A DNA stretch of 64,000 bases from Parietichytrium sp. I65-24A (taxonomy: Eukaryota > Sar > Bigyra > Thraustochytrida > Thraustochytriidae): NCBI GenBank assembly GCA_012862575.1, contig BLSF01000051.1:248001-312000 (forward strand), given 5' to 3'. Shown in pieces: positions 18,847 through 30,088 of the stretch. The notes under the pieces are model-generated. The model saw nothing but the letters and a program-made list of their open reading frames with translations. It ran no database searches and was not told the origin of the DNA. The translations under genes were made by a program, and so were the position numbers. The first letter of the stretch is position 1. Every line of letters begins with the position of its first letter.

Positions 18847-21660
18847 TTACTTTCGCCCCAGCTGAGGTACTTCTGGGGCACTGGACCACTGTGGCGCAGG
18901 CGCCAGAGGGATCCTCGACAATGCGCCCCTGGGGCCCTGAGACGCTAGAGAGCTTTGATAAAGCGGGTCCTTGCGCATTTCCGTCAGAGACGGCGCACTG
19001 TGCTTCTCTGCTCGAGGGTGCGACGGTGGCGGGCGATGCTTTGGCGGCAGCTTATGCACCATGGAAGCATCCGAGGACATGGAGTTGCGGGCCTCGTTCT
19101 CCACTCCAGAGCTTTTCAGATGTGCCGATTTTGCGGAAGGATGTCCACGCGCAACAGCGTTGATGTCTTTGGACTTGAGAGGGTCTCGGCTGGACTCGCT
19201 CTCGCATCCAGTCACTGCTAGGGCCAATGCTGCGCCATCCACCGTCTTTACAATGACAGCGTCCGAGCCTGTCGGCGTGGTGGAGAAGAAGCTTGACATG
19301 GACTCGCACCGCACTCTGGTCTCTACGAGCGGACCATTGCGGTGCGGCGAAGTGAGGTGCAAGGCGCTTGATCGCCTGAAAAGTGAGTTGTCACGCTTTC
19401 TGTGGTTTTGCACGCACACGATGACGTCCTCCAAAAGACGTTCCAGATATTCGAAAAAGTACTTGTCGAAACGCTCTGCGGCGGACAACTGTGAATCCGA
19501 ATCTTCGTAATTGTCTTCCACTGGAGTCACATTCTCCAGGCCAAAGTCATCTAGTTCTTCCGAGTCAGTACCAGAAGAGCCTGTCCTTTTTCGTGTCGAG
19601 CTGAATCGACGAAGACTCTTCGACTTGAGGTCGTTGTCACAAGGCTCATCATCGCATCTGGTCCATTCGCTCTTGGTTTCCGTTGTTCCGAGCACGTTCG
19701 CCCCGCTGTTGACTCTGATGAGAGAAAATTTGACGGTGGTTGTCGGGGAGGAGGCGCGTCTTCGCAAGCGAGAAGAGGAACCACCGCACGCCTCAACTCC
19801 AGGTGCGCGGGCTTCAATTGATACGGATGAATACGAAGATGCAGATGAAGAGGCCGTAGTAGAGGATGGACTGGACGCTGGTCCAGTGGTGCTCGTGCGT
19901 GAGGAGGTGGTGGACACCGACCCACCGGATTGTTGCGAGCAGGAAGAACTGGACGAAACTGAGTCGATCGAGCTAGGCTTTGCTGCAAGATCCAAGATGT
20001 GGGAAATTTGCTCCTTGGGTCCAGGCTGGCTCTTGGGGAGCTGCAAAGTTACCCCAGGCTCATAGACAGCAGCCCCGATTGTGGTGAAATTGGATGATTC
20101 CGAGTCACCTTTAAACTCTGGGAGAACAGAGGACGAAAGAATGGCGTGGCGGGAGCGAGATCGCACGAAAGGGGTTTTGGAGTTCTTATTACAGGATTCC
20201 CCTTTTTTCGTCTCTTCCACTCCCATTCCGAGACCTTTGACGCGCGCGTTGCGAAGCATCATGTTGGCCAATTCCATGCTGCGCGAGATTTGCTTTTCGA
20301 GAACGGAGGGGCAGTCCACGTCCTGGCGGACCATGATGGATGCAATGTCATGAAGACAGAGCCCTGCATCAACGCCTTTTTTGAGCAACATGCCCGATAT
20401 CTTCATAAGGCGCAAGCAAGGCTCCCGAATGTTCAGCTCGCGGCGGAGCTTGTCAACATTTGCGTCCACATCATAATTTCGCACCCACTCTTTCGTCTGT
20501 TCGCTGAACGGTTGGCGAGATTGCGGCCAATCCAGCCAGCAGAGGTCGTACCAACTGATCTGAAGACGGTCCGGGATGCAGTAGCCATGGTCAATTGGAA
20601 CGAGTTTGTAGTTGAAGTCGCTCGCCGAAGACGCGGAGCAGGACCGGGTCTTGCGTAGCATGTAGCCTTCAGGGCCGCTGCCAGTCACTGGAAGGTTCTC
20701 GTTGGAGCCCCAGTAGACAGAGCGCTCGGCTGCCAAGCTCAGAGCGTCCAGCTTGGGAACGCGCTGAACCAGTAAGTTGGCATCATTTCTGTCTGAATTG
20801 AGCAGGCGGATGTCCAGAATGCCAATCTTGTGAACCTCGTCCGCAGGGAACAGATGGGGGCTAAAGTCCGAGGCGCAGTCGCCCGTCACATAGCGCTGCA
20901 GGGACCCTTTCTTTGGATACATGGCGTGACCGTTGTAGTTAAACACTGGATGAGCGAGCTCGACCATAATGGTCTCCGGAACATTGGAGAAACCAAGGTC
21001 GTCAGTGATGAAGGCTGCGACTTCTCGTTCAGCAGCCTCGCCTGCGCGGACGCCGTCGCGTGCGCCAGCGCCGCTGATGGTACGAGGGTTGTTGACAGCG
21101 GATGGCTCCTCGTCTTGAGGTTTAAAGCACGCGACTCGCTGCCCTGCAAAGTTTTTGCAAAAGTACGTGCCGCCAGAACCCTCTTCTGCGAGCTCGGGCT
21201 CGAGGCCGTCGTTGAGACCTGCCTGGACCTCCTGAAGAGTGCACTGAATGGCCTTCTGCTTCTTCGCGGACAGGCATTTGAGCGACTGAAGTCCGACAAT
21301 CTTCATGTCATTCTTAAGCGGGCAGGACACTACAGTGTATACCAAGCAGTCGCCATTGGGGAGGTTTGTGCTAAGATGCCAGTCATTTTTCACCTGCTTG
21401 GAGCGAAAAAAGAGATGGATATTGTCGGGCAGACAGCCTTCCATTCCCGCAAGCTGAAGTTTAACGTCGAGCGCATTGCTGGATCGCGGGATTTCTATCC
21501 ATCGGTAGTCAAGGCCATCAGAAGATGACGATTTGTGCAAAGCGGTGTCGCCGACGCTGTCCGCGTCGTCGTTGATGAACTTTTCCTCTTCTTCCTCCTC
21601 CTCCGCGGTGGAGCCGAAAAAGTCGTCCTCGATAAGTTTAACGAGCTTGAGCTTCATCAT
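18847..21660 (-). CDS. PI4K-gamma (ubiquitin-like domain) type lipid/protein kinase
   Basis: A 937-aa protein from the ATG pair at 21660/21657. The frame stays open 79 codons further, to a TTG at 21897, but has no ATG there. An acidic run follows the start. A ubiquitin-like fold is likely at about 52-112. The kinase, about 160-415, is of the type II PI4K/plant PI4K-gamma group: GGTYFCKN and a candidate ATP-binding Lys in VACFKPQ (Lys180), the GILDIRLLNSDRNDANLLV block with the catalytic Asp, VPIDHGYCIPD (the Asp of the DFG equivalent is Asp357) and SWYDLCWLDWPQ. A helical extension reaches about residue 500, and the last 430 residues are Ser-rich and probably disordered. Plant relatives act on proteins as well as lipids, so lipid kinase activity is not certain. 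Confidence 0.85.
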   Translation of the reverse strand: MMKLKLVKLIEDDFFGSTAEEEEEEEKFINDDADSVGDTALHKSSSSDGLDYRWIEIPRSSNALDVKLQLAGMEGCLPDNIHLFFRSKQVKNDWHLSTNLPNGDCLVYTVVSCPLKNDMKIVGLQSLKCLSAKKQKAIQCTLQEVQAGLNDGLEPELAEEGSGGTYFCKNFAGQRVACFKPQDEEPSAVNNPRTISGAGARDGVRAGEAAEREVAAFITDDLGFSNVPETIMVELAHPVFNYNGHAMYPKKGSLQRYVTGDCASDFSPHLFPADEVHKIGILDIRLLNSDRNDANLLVQRVPKLDALSLAAERSVYWGSNENLPVTGSGPEGYMLRKTRSCSASSASDFNYKLVPIDHGYCIPDRLQISWYDLCWLDWPQSRQPFSEQTKEWVRNYDVDANVDKLRRELNIREPCLRLMKISGMLLKKGVDAGLCLHDIASIMVRQDVDCPSVLEKQISRSMELANMMLRNARVKGLGMGVEETKKGESCNKNSKTPFVRSRSRHAILSSSVLPEFKGDSESSNFTTIGAAVYEPGVTLQLPKSQPGPKEQISHILDLAAKPSSIDSVSSSSSCSQQSGGSVSTTSSRTSTTGPASSPSSTTASSSASSYSSVSIEARAPGVEACGGSSSRLRRRASSPTTTVKFSLIRVNSGANVLGTTETKSEWTRCDDEPCDNDLKSKSLRRFSSTRKRTGSSGTDSEELDDFGLENVTPVEDNYEDSDSQLSAAERFDKYFFEYLERLLEDVIVCVQNHRKRDNSLFRRSSALHLTSPHRNGPLVETRVRCESMSSFFSTTPTGSDAVIVKTVDGAALALAVTGCESESSRDPLKSKDINAVARGHPSAKSAHLKSSGVENEARNSMSSDASMVHKLPPKHRPPPSHPRAEKHSAPSLTEMRKDPLYQSSLASQGPRGALSRIPLAPAPQWSSAPEVPQLGRK

Positions 21661-23759
21661 TTTCTCTTGCGATGCTTCGAGAGGGCTGGGAAACTCTTGA
21701 AAGTGTATTCGGGCAGATTCTTGTCGCCGTGGAAGTTGTGCGCAAATCGGTTTGCGGTTTTCGTTGCTGAAGTTTCGCTTGCGTATTCGCGATCTGACCA
21801 GATCAGCTCGGAGATTTCCTTTCTTCCTTCTCGGGTCTGATTGCCAGAAGTAGTGCGTGTCGTTGGTATCGTGTGCTGAACGCAGGGCGTGGAACAAGCC
21901 TTGCAGGTTTAATTGCGGCTTGCAGAATTAATCAGAGAGGAAAAGAGCGCCTCTGATATCGGCACTTGTCGAGAACACTCAGCTTCAGCGACAGTCACGC
22001 TCACACCCAGACCGCACCGCACCGCACCGCACCGCCGAGCCCTGCGCGACCGGCTTGCCTGATTGGAGGAACTGCCACGGCCACTCTCTGGAAATGAAGG
22101 GGTCAAGTCCAATCAGCCTCTGAAGATATTTCCTCACTTCTCCCAAAGGCTCCGGTGTCAAAACTTTTCTAGGCAGCCAACACTCTCACAAAGCTAGGAG
22201 CTTTAGTGCAAACCAATATAGCAGTCTACTAGGCTGCGAAAACAGAGCAATCGACCGATCAAGAAGATCTCAAGAGCTTATGTGATCCCTTTCCGCTTGA
22301 TTCCCTTTGTTTCTGGTTCACTCTCGCAGCGAGTTAGAGCGCTGAAAAGAACAGTATCCTTCTCCAGATCCTCTTCTTCTAGCGCAGCTGCTTAAGCCAC
22401 AATCTCTGTGTTCTTCTTCTTGCTAGGACGGTTGATCATCGATTGTCCCACAACGGTCAAGACGAATCGGAACACACGTAAAGTCCCAGACTTTACCCTA
22501 GTTGATACCTTCGCCACTCTAAGCTAGTCCTCCAACCAGGCCTAGGTCAAGTGCCTGGGAAATTGACCCGTTGAAAAATGCAAGATCAATGATTGCGATG
22601 ATCAGCGGTATGGAGAAAGAAAGAGCTTTTTTGCGATGTGTAAATCAGTAGTCTCAAGCACAGCCGAGCCGGATGAAAGAGAGAGATTTATCGTCAGGGT
22701 ATCAGCTAGGATGGCCTCGGATGAGATGCTGGCACGGCGGTTGAATTCGAGACTAGCCAATCGACTAAGAACAAACGCGTTCCGCAGTGCTGTCTGTGAC
22801 TGACTGACCTTGCCTTGTACAATACACCTGCGATATGCAATATCGGTTCCAAGACTTTGGGACCCAACCTCCGGTTCCGCGTACGGCTGGCTCAAAGGAC
22901 CGTGAGGCTTTTGAGCTACTTTTTCACGAGCTTCAATTGCTTGTCTGCACCTTGACGATGATTTGAGCTTGCAGACAAGGTCAAAGGCTGTGACAATGTG
23001 ATAAACCAGAAGAACAAACTGGTCAGCAGGAATCGGTTCGCAGCAAAAGCTGAGATCCGTAGCAGCTGACGCGTTCGCTCGGCGCGAAGCTGCCGATATG
23101 AATTCACGAGTCAATCAATCGCAATCTGCCACTAAAACGATAGCCACAAGAGCGCAAACTCCTTCCCACAAGATGGGGGACGCAAATCCCCAGAGAGAAC
23201 CGGCAATCTCGCCCGCGCTACGTGAATCACGAGCTGCCAGCCAGAGACAGCACTCTTGAAACACAAGAACAAGATCAAGAACAAGATCAAGAGCAAAAAC
23301 AAGAGCAAGAACAAGAGATGCCACTGCCACTTGGACCAGAACCGACCAATGCTTTGCACTGGCAGCAATGCAACGCGCAATGCAATCTAATCCAAAATTG
23401 CACAACACTCAATCGCCCCACACCTGCAGTTCCGTCCTCCTCGCGTACCAAACCAGTCCGCAACCCGCACGATACCACGCTCTCTCTTTCTCTCTGCCTC
23501 TCTTTTCTCTCTCTCTCTCTCTTCTCTCTCTCCGCGAGACTGGGAAACGCTTTCGCGTACGCGGTTCAGCGCGCGCGTACACTTGTTTCCGTACGAGATG
23601 CTCCCCGTTCGTCTCTGTTTCCGCCTCTGTTCTCTGTTCTCTGTTTCTGTTTCTTGTGGTTTTGGTTTCTTGTTGGCTCTCTCTCTCTCCATCTCTCTCA
23701 CTCTCTCTCTCTCTCTTTTGAGACTTTTGAGAGTGCAAATGCCTTTGTTTCCTTTTTGG

Positions 23760-24300
23760 GTTTCAGAATTTGTCTACTAGCTAGTAGTTGTCTATCGTTT
23801 CTCGAGTCAAGGTAGTCGAGGTCTTAGCGATTGTTAGGCGCTGGTAGCACCTGGGTTTAGGATTTAGGCTGGTGGGGCGTTAGGATATGGAGGGGTAGGG
23901 AAAGGGGTAGGTGGGGACGATAGTGCCGGAGTATGTCGGAGTAGGGAGGGTTAGTGGGGTGCGGGGATAGTGCACAACGGGTGGCGAGTAGGAGAAGGTG
24001 GTGTGGCGTAGGAGTGTGAGGCTGGCCGCCCTCTAGGGTGGACGGCTACTCTGTAGCTTATAGTGTATGGTAGGAATAGGTAGGATCTTTGAGCGGATAC
24101 TCGGATTGTGCGATGGCCTAAAGACGTCTACAGCACCACGCGAGAAGCAGGATTGATACTCGCTTTTATACTGATTATTATAGGGATTCAGAGTAGACAA
24201 GATGCTGCCGTGAGATCTCTATCCGGAGCGCTAAGTCCGGTGCTCAATTGTCGAACAAAGATATCTAGTTTAAATTATAATTGTAACTAACACTCTGCAC
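23760..24300. repeat. TAG-rich hairpin island B
   Basis: Opens with a perfect 14-base palindrome (CTACTAGCTAGTAG, 23774-23787). It then becomes strongly G/T-biased with many TAG triplets (23830-24100), the opposite strand bias of the island at 16.1 kb. A 17-base stretch (GTAGGGAAA-N-GGTAGG) near 23896 matches the reverse complement of bases near 16203-16219 with one mismatch. It has no coding potential. Confidence 0.35.
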
Positions 24301-25474
24301 GCCGACAAGTGCGAATCCTTGATAAGAGTAGTAAACTATAACTATGGGACTTCCTTCTCCCCATGTGATACGGTGCTCTACTCAGCACTACAAGCGAGGA
24401 AAAGTATTTGCGTAGCACTGCGTCCGGTGACATAAGCGCGGCTTCGCAGTTGCGTAAATGGCTAGAGAAAGTAGTAGGACCTCGCTTCATGGTATCCTGT
24501 GTTTGTCTTAGAATTCATTTAGTATTTTCAATAGAAATGGGTATGGGCAAAAAGGGCAAAACTTTTCACTTTTCCACTCAGGGGTACAGTAGGTACAGTA
24601 CTCAGTAGGAATGCAGCTATTATCAGCAGTAGGCCAGTGTCTATAATGAGACGAATGAAACTTTTTCTTTTTTTCCATTCACTCATCCTCGCTCGAAATC
24701 AATTCATTCAGTGAAGGCAGTCAATCAATCAATTGAAATCAACATTCAAAATTCAAAACCTGAATTATTATTGTAAATTCTGAACTCTGAATTCTGAAAC
24801 AGAAGAGAGAGAAGAAGGGCTTCGCTTTGTTTTCTTTGTTTCTTTGTTTCACGCTCTGCTTCGCGTTACTGCAAGTGGAAATAAGTGGAACGCAATTGAA
24901 CTGCAAATGGTTGAGGGGTTTCTCTGTTTCCTCCGTTTCCTTTGATTCCTTTGATTCCTTTGTTTTGTAAATCCCTCAGAATTCAGAACAGAATTCAGAA
25001 TTCAAATTTCCCGACAGCTAGCCTGTTTTTCTTTCTTTCTTTCTTTCTTTCTCTCGTTCCCCTTCTACTCGCAAGCCAAATCTTTCAATTCAATTTGAAG
25101 AATCGGACAACCATCTCTGACGTATCCCATCCTCTTTTTGCTCCTTTCTCTGCACCTCCTCCTTGCAATCATTCCAGAAATCCAATCTTTTCCATAGACT
25201 CGGAAGTTCGAGAAGACTAAAAACCGGATACCGGTACAGGAAATTGAATCAGAACTCAACTCAGAGAATCCCTCCAAAGCATTGACTCAAGAGAAATATT
25301 GAGAAGCAGCTCTTAGCTTGTCGATTACAACGCAGAGTTCAACCGAAAGCGAGCAAGGCAGATGGAAATGGAAATGGAAATGCAAACACAATGACAAACA
25401 CAACACTCGCGCTCGGCAAGTCGACCATGATCAGCGAAGCTTGAAGTATATAGTTCGAACACTGCCTCTTACAG

Positions 25475-25617
25475 AGCCCTTCAAGGTGCCTGGAGGAACC
25501 CGAGGCACATTTTCGACGACGCGTATTCGGCAATGGGCACCGACACGGGTAGACTGGGATGAGTATTCGAAAGCAAATGGCGTTTCTCCGTTTCACTGGG
25601 GTGCGCGGAGCCGCTGA
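25475..25617 (+). CDS. Possible C-terminal exon of an unidentified gene
   Basis: After a TCTTACAG acceptor-like site the frame reads about 47 codons to a TGA and looks protein-like (VPGGTRGTFSTTRIRQW, then a Trp/Asp/Tyr-rich end). The same frame is open back to about 25318 but has no ATG, so an upstream exon would be needed and I could not identify one. It may be chance. Confidence 0.2.
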
Positions 25618-26195
25618 CAGGCCCCGCGGATGTAATGTGGTGAGCGTTGGGAAAGACAGCAGCGGCAGCTGTTTTCTCAAAGCTCTACGGTGTGATCGAA
25701 TGGATTGTGTGAAACTTCGTTGCCGCAGGTGGTCTGAAACCGGAGGAACGGCTTTGGTTTGCTTGCGGAAGAAGAGGGGTCTTGTCGCAAGTGTTGAGAA
25801 GCATACTTGTTTGCCTGGCATTTCTCGTTTCAGAAGCGAAGACGACACCGGCGGACTAGTCGTTCCCGAATCACAAGCGGATTTTCTGTGGGGAGGTGCG
25901 AAACGTTAATGAAATTTCCGTCTCAAACTAAAAGAAGAGGAACGTCCTCGCGCTTTCTGAATTCCATTTCTGTTTGATGTTGCACATGGAGCCTGTTTGA
26001 CGCGAGGCCAATCGCGACGAAGGCTGAGCGCTCTCAAGAAATGATTGGATCGTCACATGGGTGGGGGGGGGAGGTAATTGTAGTGCCACAGGTGGGGTGT
26101 CAAGAAGAACTTTTGTTCTGCCTTCGCAGCGAATGAAAAGCGAATGAGTCAACATTCTTTTCACATGCGGGAAGCATTGGACCGAATCGTGGAAC

Positions 26196-26235
26196 CAAAT
26201 GACGTTTAGTAGATAAAGTTTATCAACGTCATTTG
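26196..26235. repeat. Nested inverted repeat (hairpin or cruciform)
   Basis: Arms of 11 bases (CAAATGACGTT and AACGTCATTTG) match perfectly around an 18-base centre that itself holds GATAAA-G-TTTATC. The arms contain TGACGT, the core of bZIP/CRE-type sites. It lies about 360 bases beyond the stop codon of the uL11 gene. Confidence 0.7.
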
Positions 26236-26592
26236 TCTCCCTTCTTCCCTAGACTTCTATCAACACAACCGGAAGAAGCGGCTTCATCGGTAATACCTTT
26301 TTCCCAGTTTTTAATTAAAAGGAAAACGGGCCATTGGACGGATCGAGAAGCAGCAGCGACAACACAAGAAAGTCAAACTCGAGGGGAGTCTCATCATCGT
26401 CAAAGCCCATGGGTTGGAGACGGAAAAAGAAGGAGAGGGTGGGGTTTAGTTTGCATTCATTTTTCTCAGGTCAAGAAACAAAGAGAACTACATTTGCCAC
26501 ACGGTCGATCCAAGCAATCAGGATGTCGCCCGGCTGGCGAAGCGCGAGTGCTCAATCAGGTTAACTATTGCATGCACAGAAAGGTGCATTGC

Positions 26593-27533
26593 CTATTTAT
26601 CTTCTGCGTAGACTACTTTGACGCCCATGGAGCGGCATGACGAAATCACAGTTTTGGTCAAGCTCTGGAGCGGAATGTGCGCGAGATGCTCGTCGCGTTG
26701 CTTTATCTTGGCAATTTCGTAGGCGTGTTTCACCGTGATGGTGCCCACATGTTCTGTATAATAATACCACATCAGTGCCGAGTCAGGAAAATCACATTAC
26801 TTTTGCCTCCAACTCGACCAATGAACAAAACACCAAAGCCAAATTAAAAGCCTTAAACGTACCGTGTCCTGCCTTCTTCGCGCCTTTGCTGATTCCTGCC
26901 GCTTTCATGATCAAGAAGCTCGTGGGTGGGGTCTGACATTCATTCCATTTTCTCGTCAGCGCTTCCTCTCAAAAATCAGAATCATCCCGCCCTCAAAACA
27001 AACGCACCTTGACCACAAAGTCAAACGACCTATCCGCAAACGCAGTGAGCCTCACTGGAGTCGGCGTCTCAGGCTTGATCTCTCCCGTCCTTGCATTGAA
27101 CGACTGTTCGTTTATCCCCCAACATTCAACACAGCGAGAGCAATTGCACCAGCATCCGCATCCGCATTAAGCAGCAAAACAGATTCGCATTCAAGCATTC
27201 AAACATTCAAACATTCAAGCACGTGCACATTCGTCAGTCAACCACGCCAAGCCCAGCGGCCAAAGCCGCAAAGTCTAACCCACCAGAGCCCGGCAAGTTC
27301 AAGTGCCTAAAACTCCTCCAAAATGAATGAGAACACTACAATGAAATCCTTCAAGTTCCATTCCACAAGCCTCGCAGCTCGCTCTCATTACCGTGGAACT
27401 CTGCGCCGCATCTTACCTTGCAAAACTCCATCATGTTCACTCCTAGCGGACCCAGAGCCTGGCCAATTGCAGGCGAAGGCTTCGCGCCTCCTGCTGGCAC
27501 CAACATCCTCACGATCCCTTTCACCTGCGCCAT
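26593..27533 (-). CDS. MRPL11: Mitochondrial large-subunit ribosomal protein uL11m, four exons
   Basis: Exons, in reading order: 27417-27533, 27008-27103, 26863-26932 and 26593-26753. Together they encode 147 aa, the usual length for bacterial-type L11. Exon 1 begins [20 protein letters not shown] and carries [16 protein letters not shown]. Exon 2 opens with SFNART and holds the DRSFDFVVK segment. Exon 3 begins [13 protein letters not shown]. Exon 4 carries [16 protein letters not shown] and ends in CRSMGVKVV plus a short tail, the family's SMGI region. Donors are GTAAGA, GTGCGT and GTACGT; acceptors end in CAG; all joins keep frame. Introns are 313, 75 and 109 bases. The bacterial type of sequence points to mitochondria rather than the cytosolic eL12/uL11. 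Exon 1 may be preceded by a presequence: its frame is open upstream, but this ATG is the nearest to the family start. Confidence 0.9.
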
Positions 27534-28557
27534 CTCGCCAGATCTTTCAGTCTTTCGCAGCTCTCTGTTCTCTGCTCTCTGCTCTCTGCTCACCGACTGT
27601 GAATCGCAAAATTTTGAGACTTGCAAAACAGGTGTCCCCGCGAAGACTGCGAAGACTGCCGCGGCGTTGCTGGGTGCCGAGTTGTGCCGAGACGGGCGGG
27701 TAGGGGTGATTAGGGAATGGTAAGAGGTGTTTGTGGTTTGGAAGGAAGGAAGGAAAGTAGCAGTGGCCGCGGTCTGGTGAGGAAGCACGCGGGGGTGAAT
27801 TGGTGGTGCGAATGGTGAAGGACGGAGGGCATTTGGGCTGTGATGACTGTGTTATTGCTATTTATTGCTACTAGTATGTCGTGGGAATGAATAGCTTTCT
27901 TCGAAGTTAGTTGGTGAGAGTGAAATGTTGGATGAGATACGAGATTGATTGCTTTCAAGAGTGACAATGAAAGTGAATTCTGCTCCGGTTCTGACTATGA
28001 ATGTTTCGTTCGCGAAAGTGAGCTCTAGTTTCCGGCGTCGACGTCGTTGTTTCAAAGGCAAAAGTCAATTGCAAGCATCTCAAAGTTTAGAATTTAGAAT
28101 CTAAAATTGAATTCACAATCTTTTCTTGGAAAAAAAGCTCATGGAAAAGCTATCCATCCGCTCCTCTGCTTTGGCAGTCAAAAGAGTCAAAAGTCCACGG
28201 TCCATCTTGGTTTCCTTTGTGCGGCAGTAACATACACATACTTGAGCAACGAATGTATGTAGTGTCCTCACAGGCAGGCGGGTACGGCACCTGGACTCTT
28301 GAGATGACTAGGCTCGCTACTCGATAGTGCTCAGTACTTGCGCGGGTTCACGAGCAACTTGGAGCGGGAGCGAAGAGAGAGGTTCGAAAAGCGCTGGCTT
28401 TCAGAATATCAAGCGGACAAGTTGGGAAGCGAAGAAGTGCAGAATTGCAAAAGTGCAGACCAAACCTAAGGGAAACCAACCTCCCGAGGCCGCGGCTTGA
28501 GCAAGTAAGGCTTTTTGATTGAAGGCCAAGGACATATATATATTGGAGACCGAGCAG
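27534..28557. other. Divergent spacer between uL11m and CutC genes
   Basis: 1.0 kb without a gene, presumably carrying both promoters. A short TCTGCTCTC repeat lies near 27565-27590. The stretch 28500-28557 holds an alternating TA run (ACATATATATATTGG, 28531-28545) about 15 bases before the CutC start codon. Confidence 0.5.
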
Positions 28558-29646
28558 ATGCTCTTCGAGTGCTGCGTCGACTCAGTCCTATCGGCGCAAC
28601 TGGCCGTCCAAGGCGGCGCGCACAGGCTCGAGTTGTGCAGCGGGTTAGTGGACGGAGGCGTCACTCCATCGGCAGGTTTGATTCTTCAAGTCATCTCGAC
28701 TGCTCGCGCCGTGCCTGTGTTTGTGCTCATTCGGCCCCGCGGCGGAGACTTCGTCTATTCAGAAGAGGAGTTGCAAACGATGCTCGTAGATATCAGGGTG
28801 GCCAAAGCAGCTGGCGCAAGCGGCGTAGTGCTCGGAGCCCTACAGCCCTCTGGGGACGTTGCGTACGACCAAGTCGAGAGTCTGATGAACGAGGCTTGGC
28901 CTATGCAGGTCACCTTTCATCGCGCGATTGACGTGGCTCGGGACCCCGTCGGAATTGTGCGAAAGCTGCGGCTCATGGGAGTCGACAGGGTGCTCACGTC
29001 TGGCGCAAGGCAAGATGCCCATGCCGGGGTGGAAATGATCAAGGAGATGGTGGAGGCAGCCACCTGCAGAATGGTAGCAAGAGTGAAAGGCGAGGATGAA
29101 AGTGTCACTGATGCCAAGGTTTCAGAAAATCTTGCGAAGCGCCAAAAGCTTGACAACGAAAGATACAGCTCTCCCAATAGAACAACCCTTTTTCCTTATG
29201 ATGCAAGCTTCAGATTCGGGGCTACCAAGTCCGAAGGTGGCAACGCAGAGCCAGACCTGAAGGGAGGGGCATGGAAGGAGGTGCCCCCACTGACAATCCT
29301 CGCTGGTGGAGGAGTCACAGAAGCCAACGTCTGTGAAATTGTGCTGCAGACCGGCTGTGAGGAGGTACATGGCTCTCTTCGTGAGAGCAAGCCTTCGCTG
29401 ATGAGTTACAAGCCCGAGTTGCCCGTGTATATGGGCGGCGAGAAGACCAATTCCCCGGAAGCAGAATACCAGATCAAGGTTGCAAGCGCCACGAGAGTGG
29501 AAGCGCTGTGCAGCTTGATCAAGGGGTTGGAGAAGGACGCTCCCAAAAATATCACCGGCTTAGAAGGCGGTGATCTAGATATCGACAAGCGAGAAGATGA
29601 TGTTTTGGAGCTCGTGCAAGGCGAAAAGCAAGCTCGGCCAGCCTGA
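28558..29646 (+). CDS. CUTC: CutC-family copper homeostasis protein
   Basis: A 362-aa protein. The ATG at 28558 is the first possible start, because a TGA lies in frame at 28516. The TIM-barrel signatures of CutC are in order: MLFECCVDSV, GAHRLELCSGLVDGGVTPS, VLIRPRGGDFVYS, GVVLGAL, VTFHRAIDVARDP, DRVLTSGARQDAHAG, and after an insert ILAGGGVTEANV and EEVHGSLRES. CutC is usually about 250 aa. The surplus here is a polar loop of about 85 residues before the ILAGGGV strand and a charged C-terminal tail. It is probably cytosolic. The family is linked to copper tolerance, but its biochemical reaction is not established. It converges with a small minus-strand gene 37 bases away. Confidence 0.9.
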   Translation: MLFECCVDSVLSAQLAVQGGAHRLELCSGLVDGGVTPSAGLILQVISTARAVPVFVLIRPRGGDFVYSEEELQTMLVDIRVAKAAGASGVVLGALQPSGDVAYDQVESLMNEAWPMQVTFHRAIDVARDPVGIVRKLRLMGVDRVLTSGARQDAHAGVEMIKEMVEAATCRMVARVKGEDESVTDAKVSENLAKRQKLDNERYSSPNRTTLFPYDASFRFGATKSEGGNAEPDLKGGAWKEVPPLTILAGGGVTEANVCEIVLQTGCEEVHGSLRESKPSLMSYKPELPVYMGGEKTNSPEAEYQIKVASATRVEALCSLIKGLEKDAPKNITGLEGGDLDIDKREDDVLELVQGEKQARPA

Positions 29647-29683
29647 CAGCGTCCAGTATGGCGAGCCAGCGATCGCACAGGTA

Positions 29684-30088
29684 CTACTTGGAAGCGTACT
29701 TTCGCACCACCATCTTGATGAGATCTCGGTCGACAACTTTGCCATCCTCCGCATGCATCTGCAGCTCCTTGACGACCATTCTGATCGTCTGCTCGCTGAC
29801 TAGCATGGCCTGGTACGAGCGCAACTCCCTGATGACCTGTTTCTCCAGCTCCTTGCACGACGCCAGGCGCTCCTGATATTGCTTCATGGCGGGTGGGTAG
29901 TGCTGCTTTTTGTCCAGCCTCTCCATCGGCTGGAACACCTTCATCTGAAACTTTCGTTCTCTGAATCGAAAGTCCCGGACTTTGTCCAGCCTGCGTCCGT
30001 CCAGCAGAAACAAAGACCGCGGCAGATTGAGCCCGACCCCATCCTTCTTTGGCACGAGCTTGACTTCTTTGGCGGCCTTGGCGGCCAT
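29684..30088 (-). CDS. Small basic protein, 134 aa, unknown
   Basis: Begins MAAKAAKEVK at the ATG at 30088; the frame continues to a GTG at 30145 without another ATG. The protein is rich in Lys and Arg, with a probable long helix (residues 60-110) and no membrane segment. Its composition recalls small organellar ribosomal or respiratory-complex subunits, but I recognise no family. The compact convergent end with CutC and the clean coding character support a real gene. Confidence 0.6.
   Translation of the reverse strand: MAAKAAKEVKLVPKKDGVGLNLPRSLFLLDGRRLDKVRDFRFRERKFQMKVFQPMERLDKKQHYPPAMKQYQERLASCKELEKQVIRELRSYQAMLVSEQTIRMVVKELQMHAEDGKVVDRDLIKMVVRKYASK

Larger units (their letters stand above)
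21661..26592. other. 4.9-kb spacer between the kinase and mitochondrial uL11 genes
   Basis: No secure gene. Visible content: an ACCGC run at 22015-22038; a GAACAAGATCAA-type minisatellite at 23255-23325; CT tracts at 23480-23535 and 23680-23722; a CTA/TAG island at 23760-24300; a TTCT run at 25028-25052; recurring AGAATTCAGA at 24777-24800 and 24976-25012; and a possible C-terminal exon at 25475-25617 (separate entry). A 40-base nested inverted repeat lies at 26196-26235. An open frame on the minus strand (22602-23114) has no ATG and is not called. Confidence 0.5.

Noticed and set aside
20830-21528. 232-codon plus-strand frame inside the kinase gene
   Set aside because: Antisense shadow of the kinase domain; the minus-strand reading carries all kinase motifs.
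22602-23114. 170-codon minus-strand frame in the kinase-uL11m spacer
   Set aside because: Begins with TTG, has no internal ATG, and no splice signals or family resemblance were found.
24200-24260. Stem CCGGA/TCCGG with TCGAA-like bases nearby, possible tRNA
   Set aside because: Acceptor and D-arms cannot be formed and distances do not fit.
25339-25848. 169-codon minus-strand frame
   Set aside because: Opposes plus-strand segments of equal or better character and is Ser/Arg-rich without motifs.
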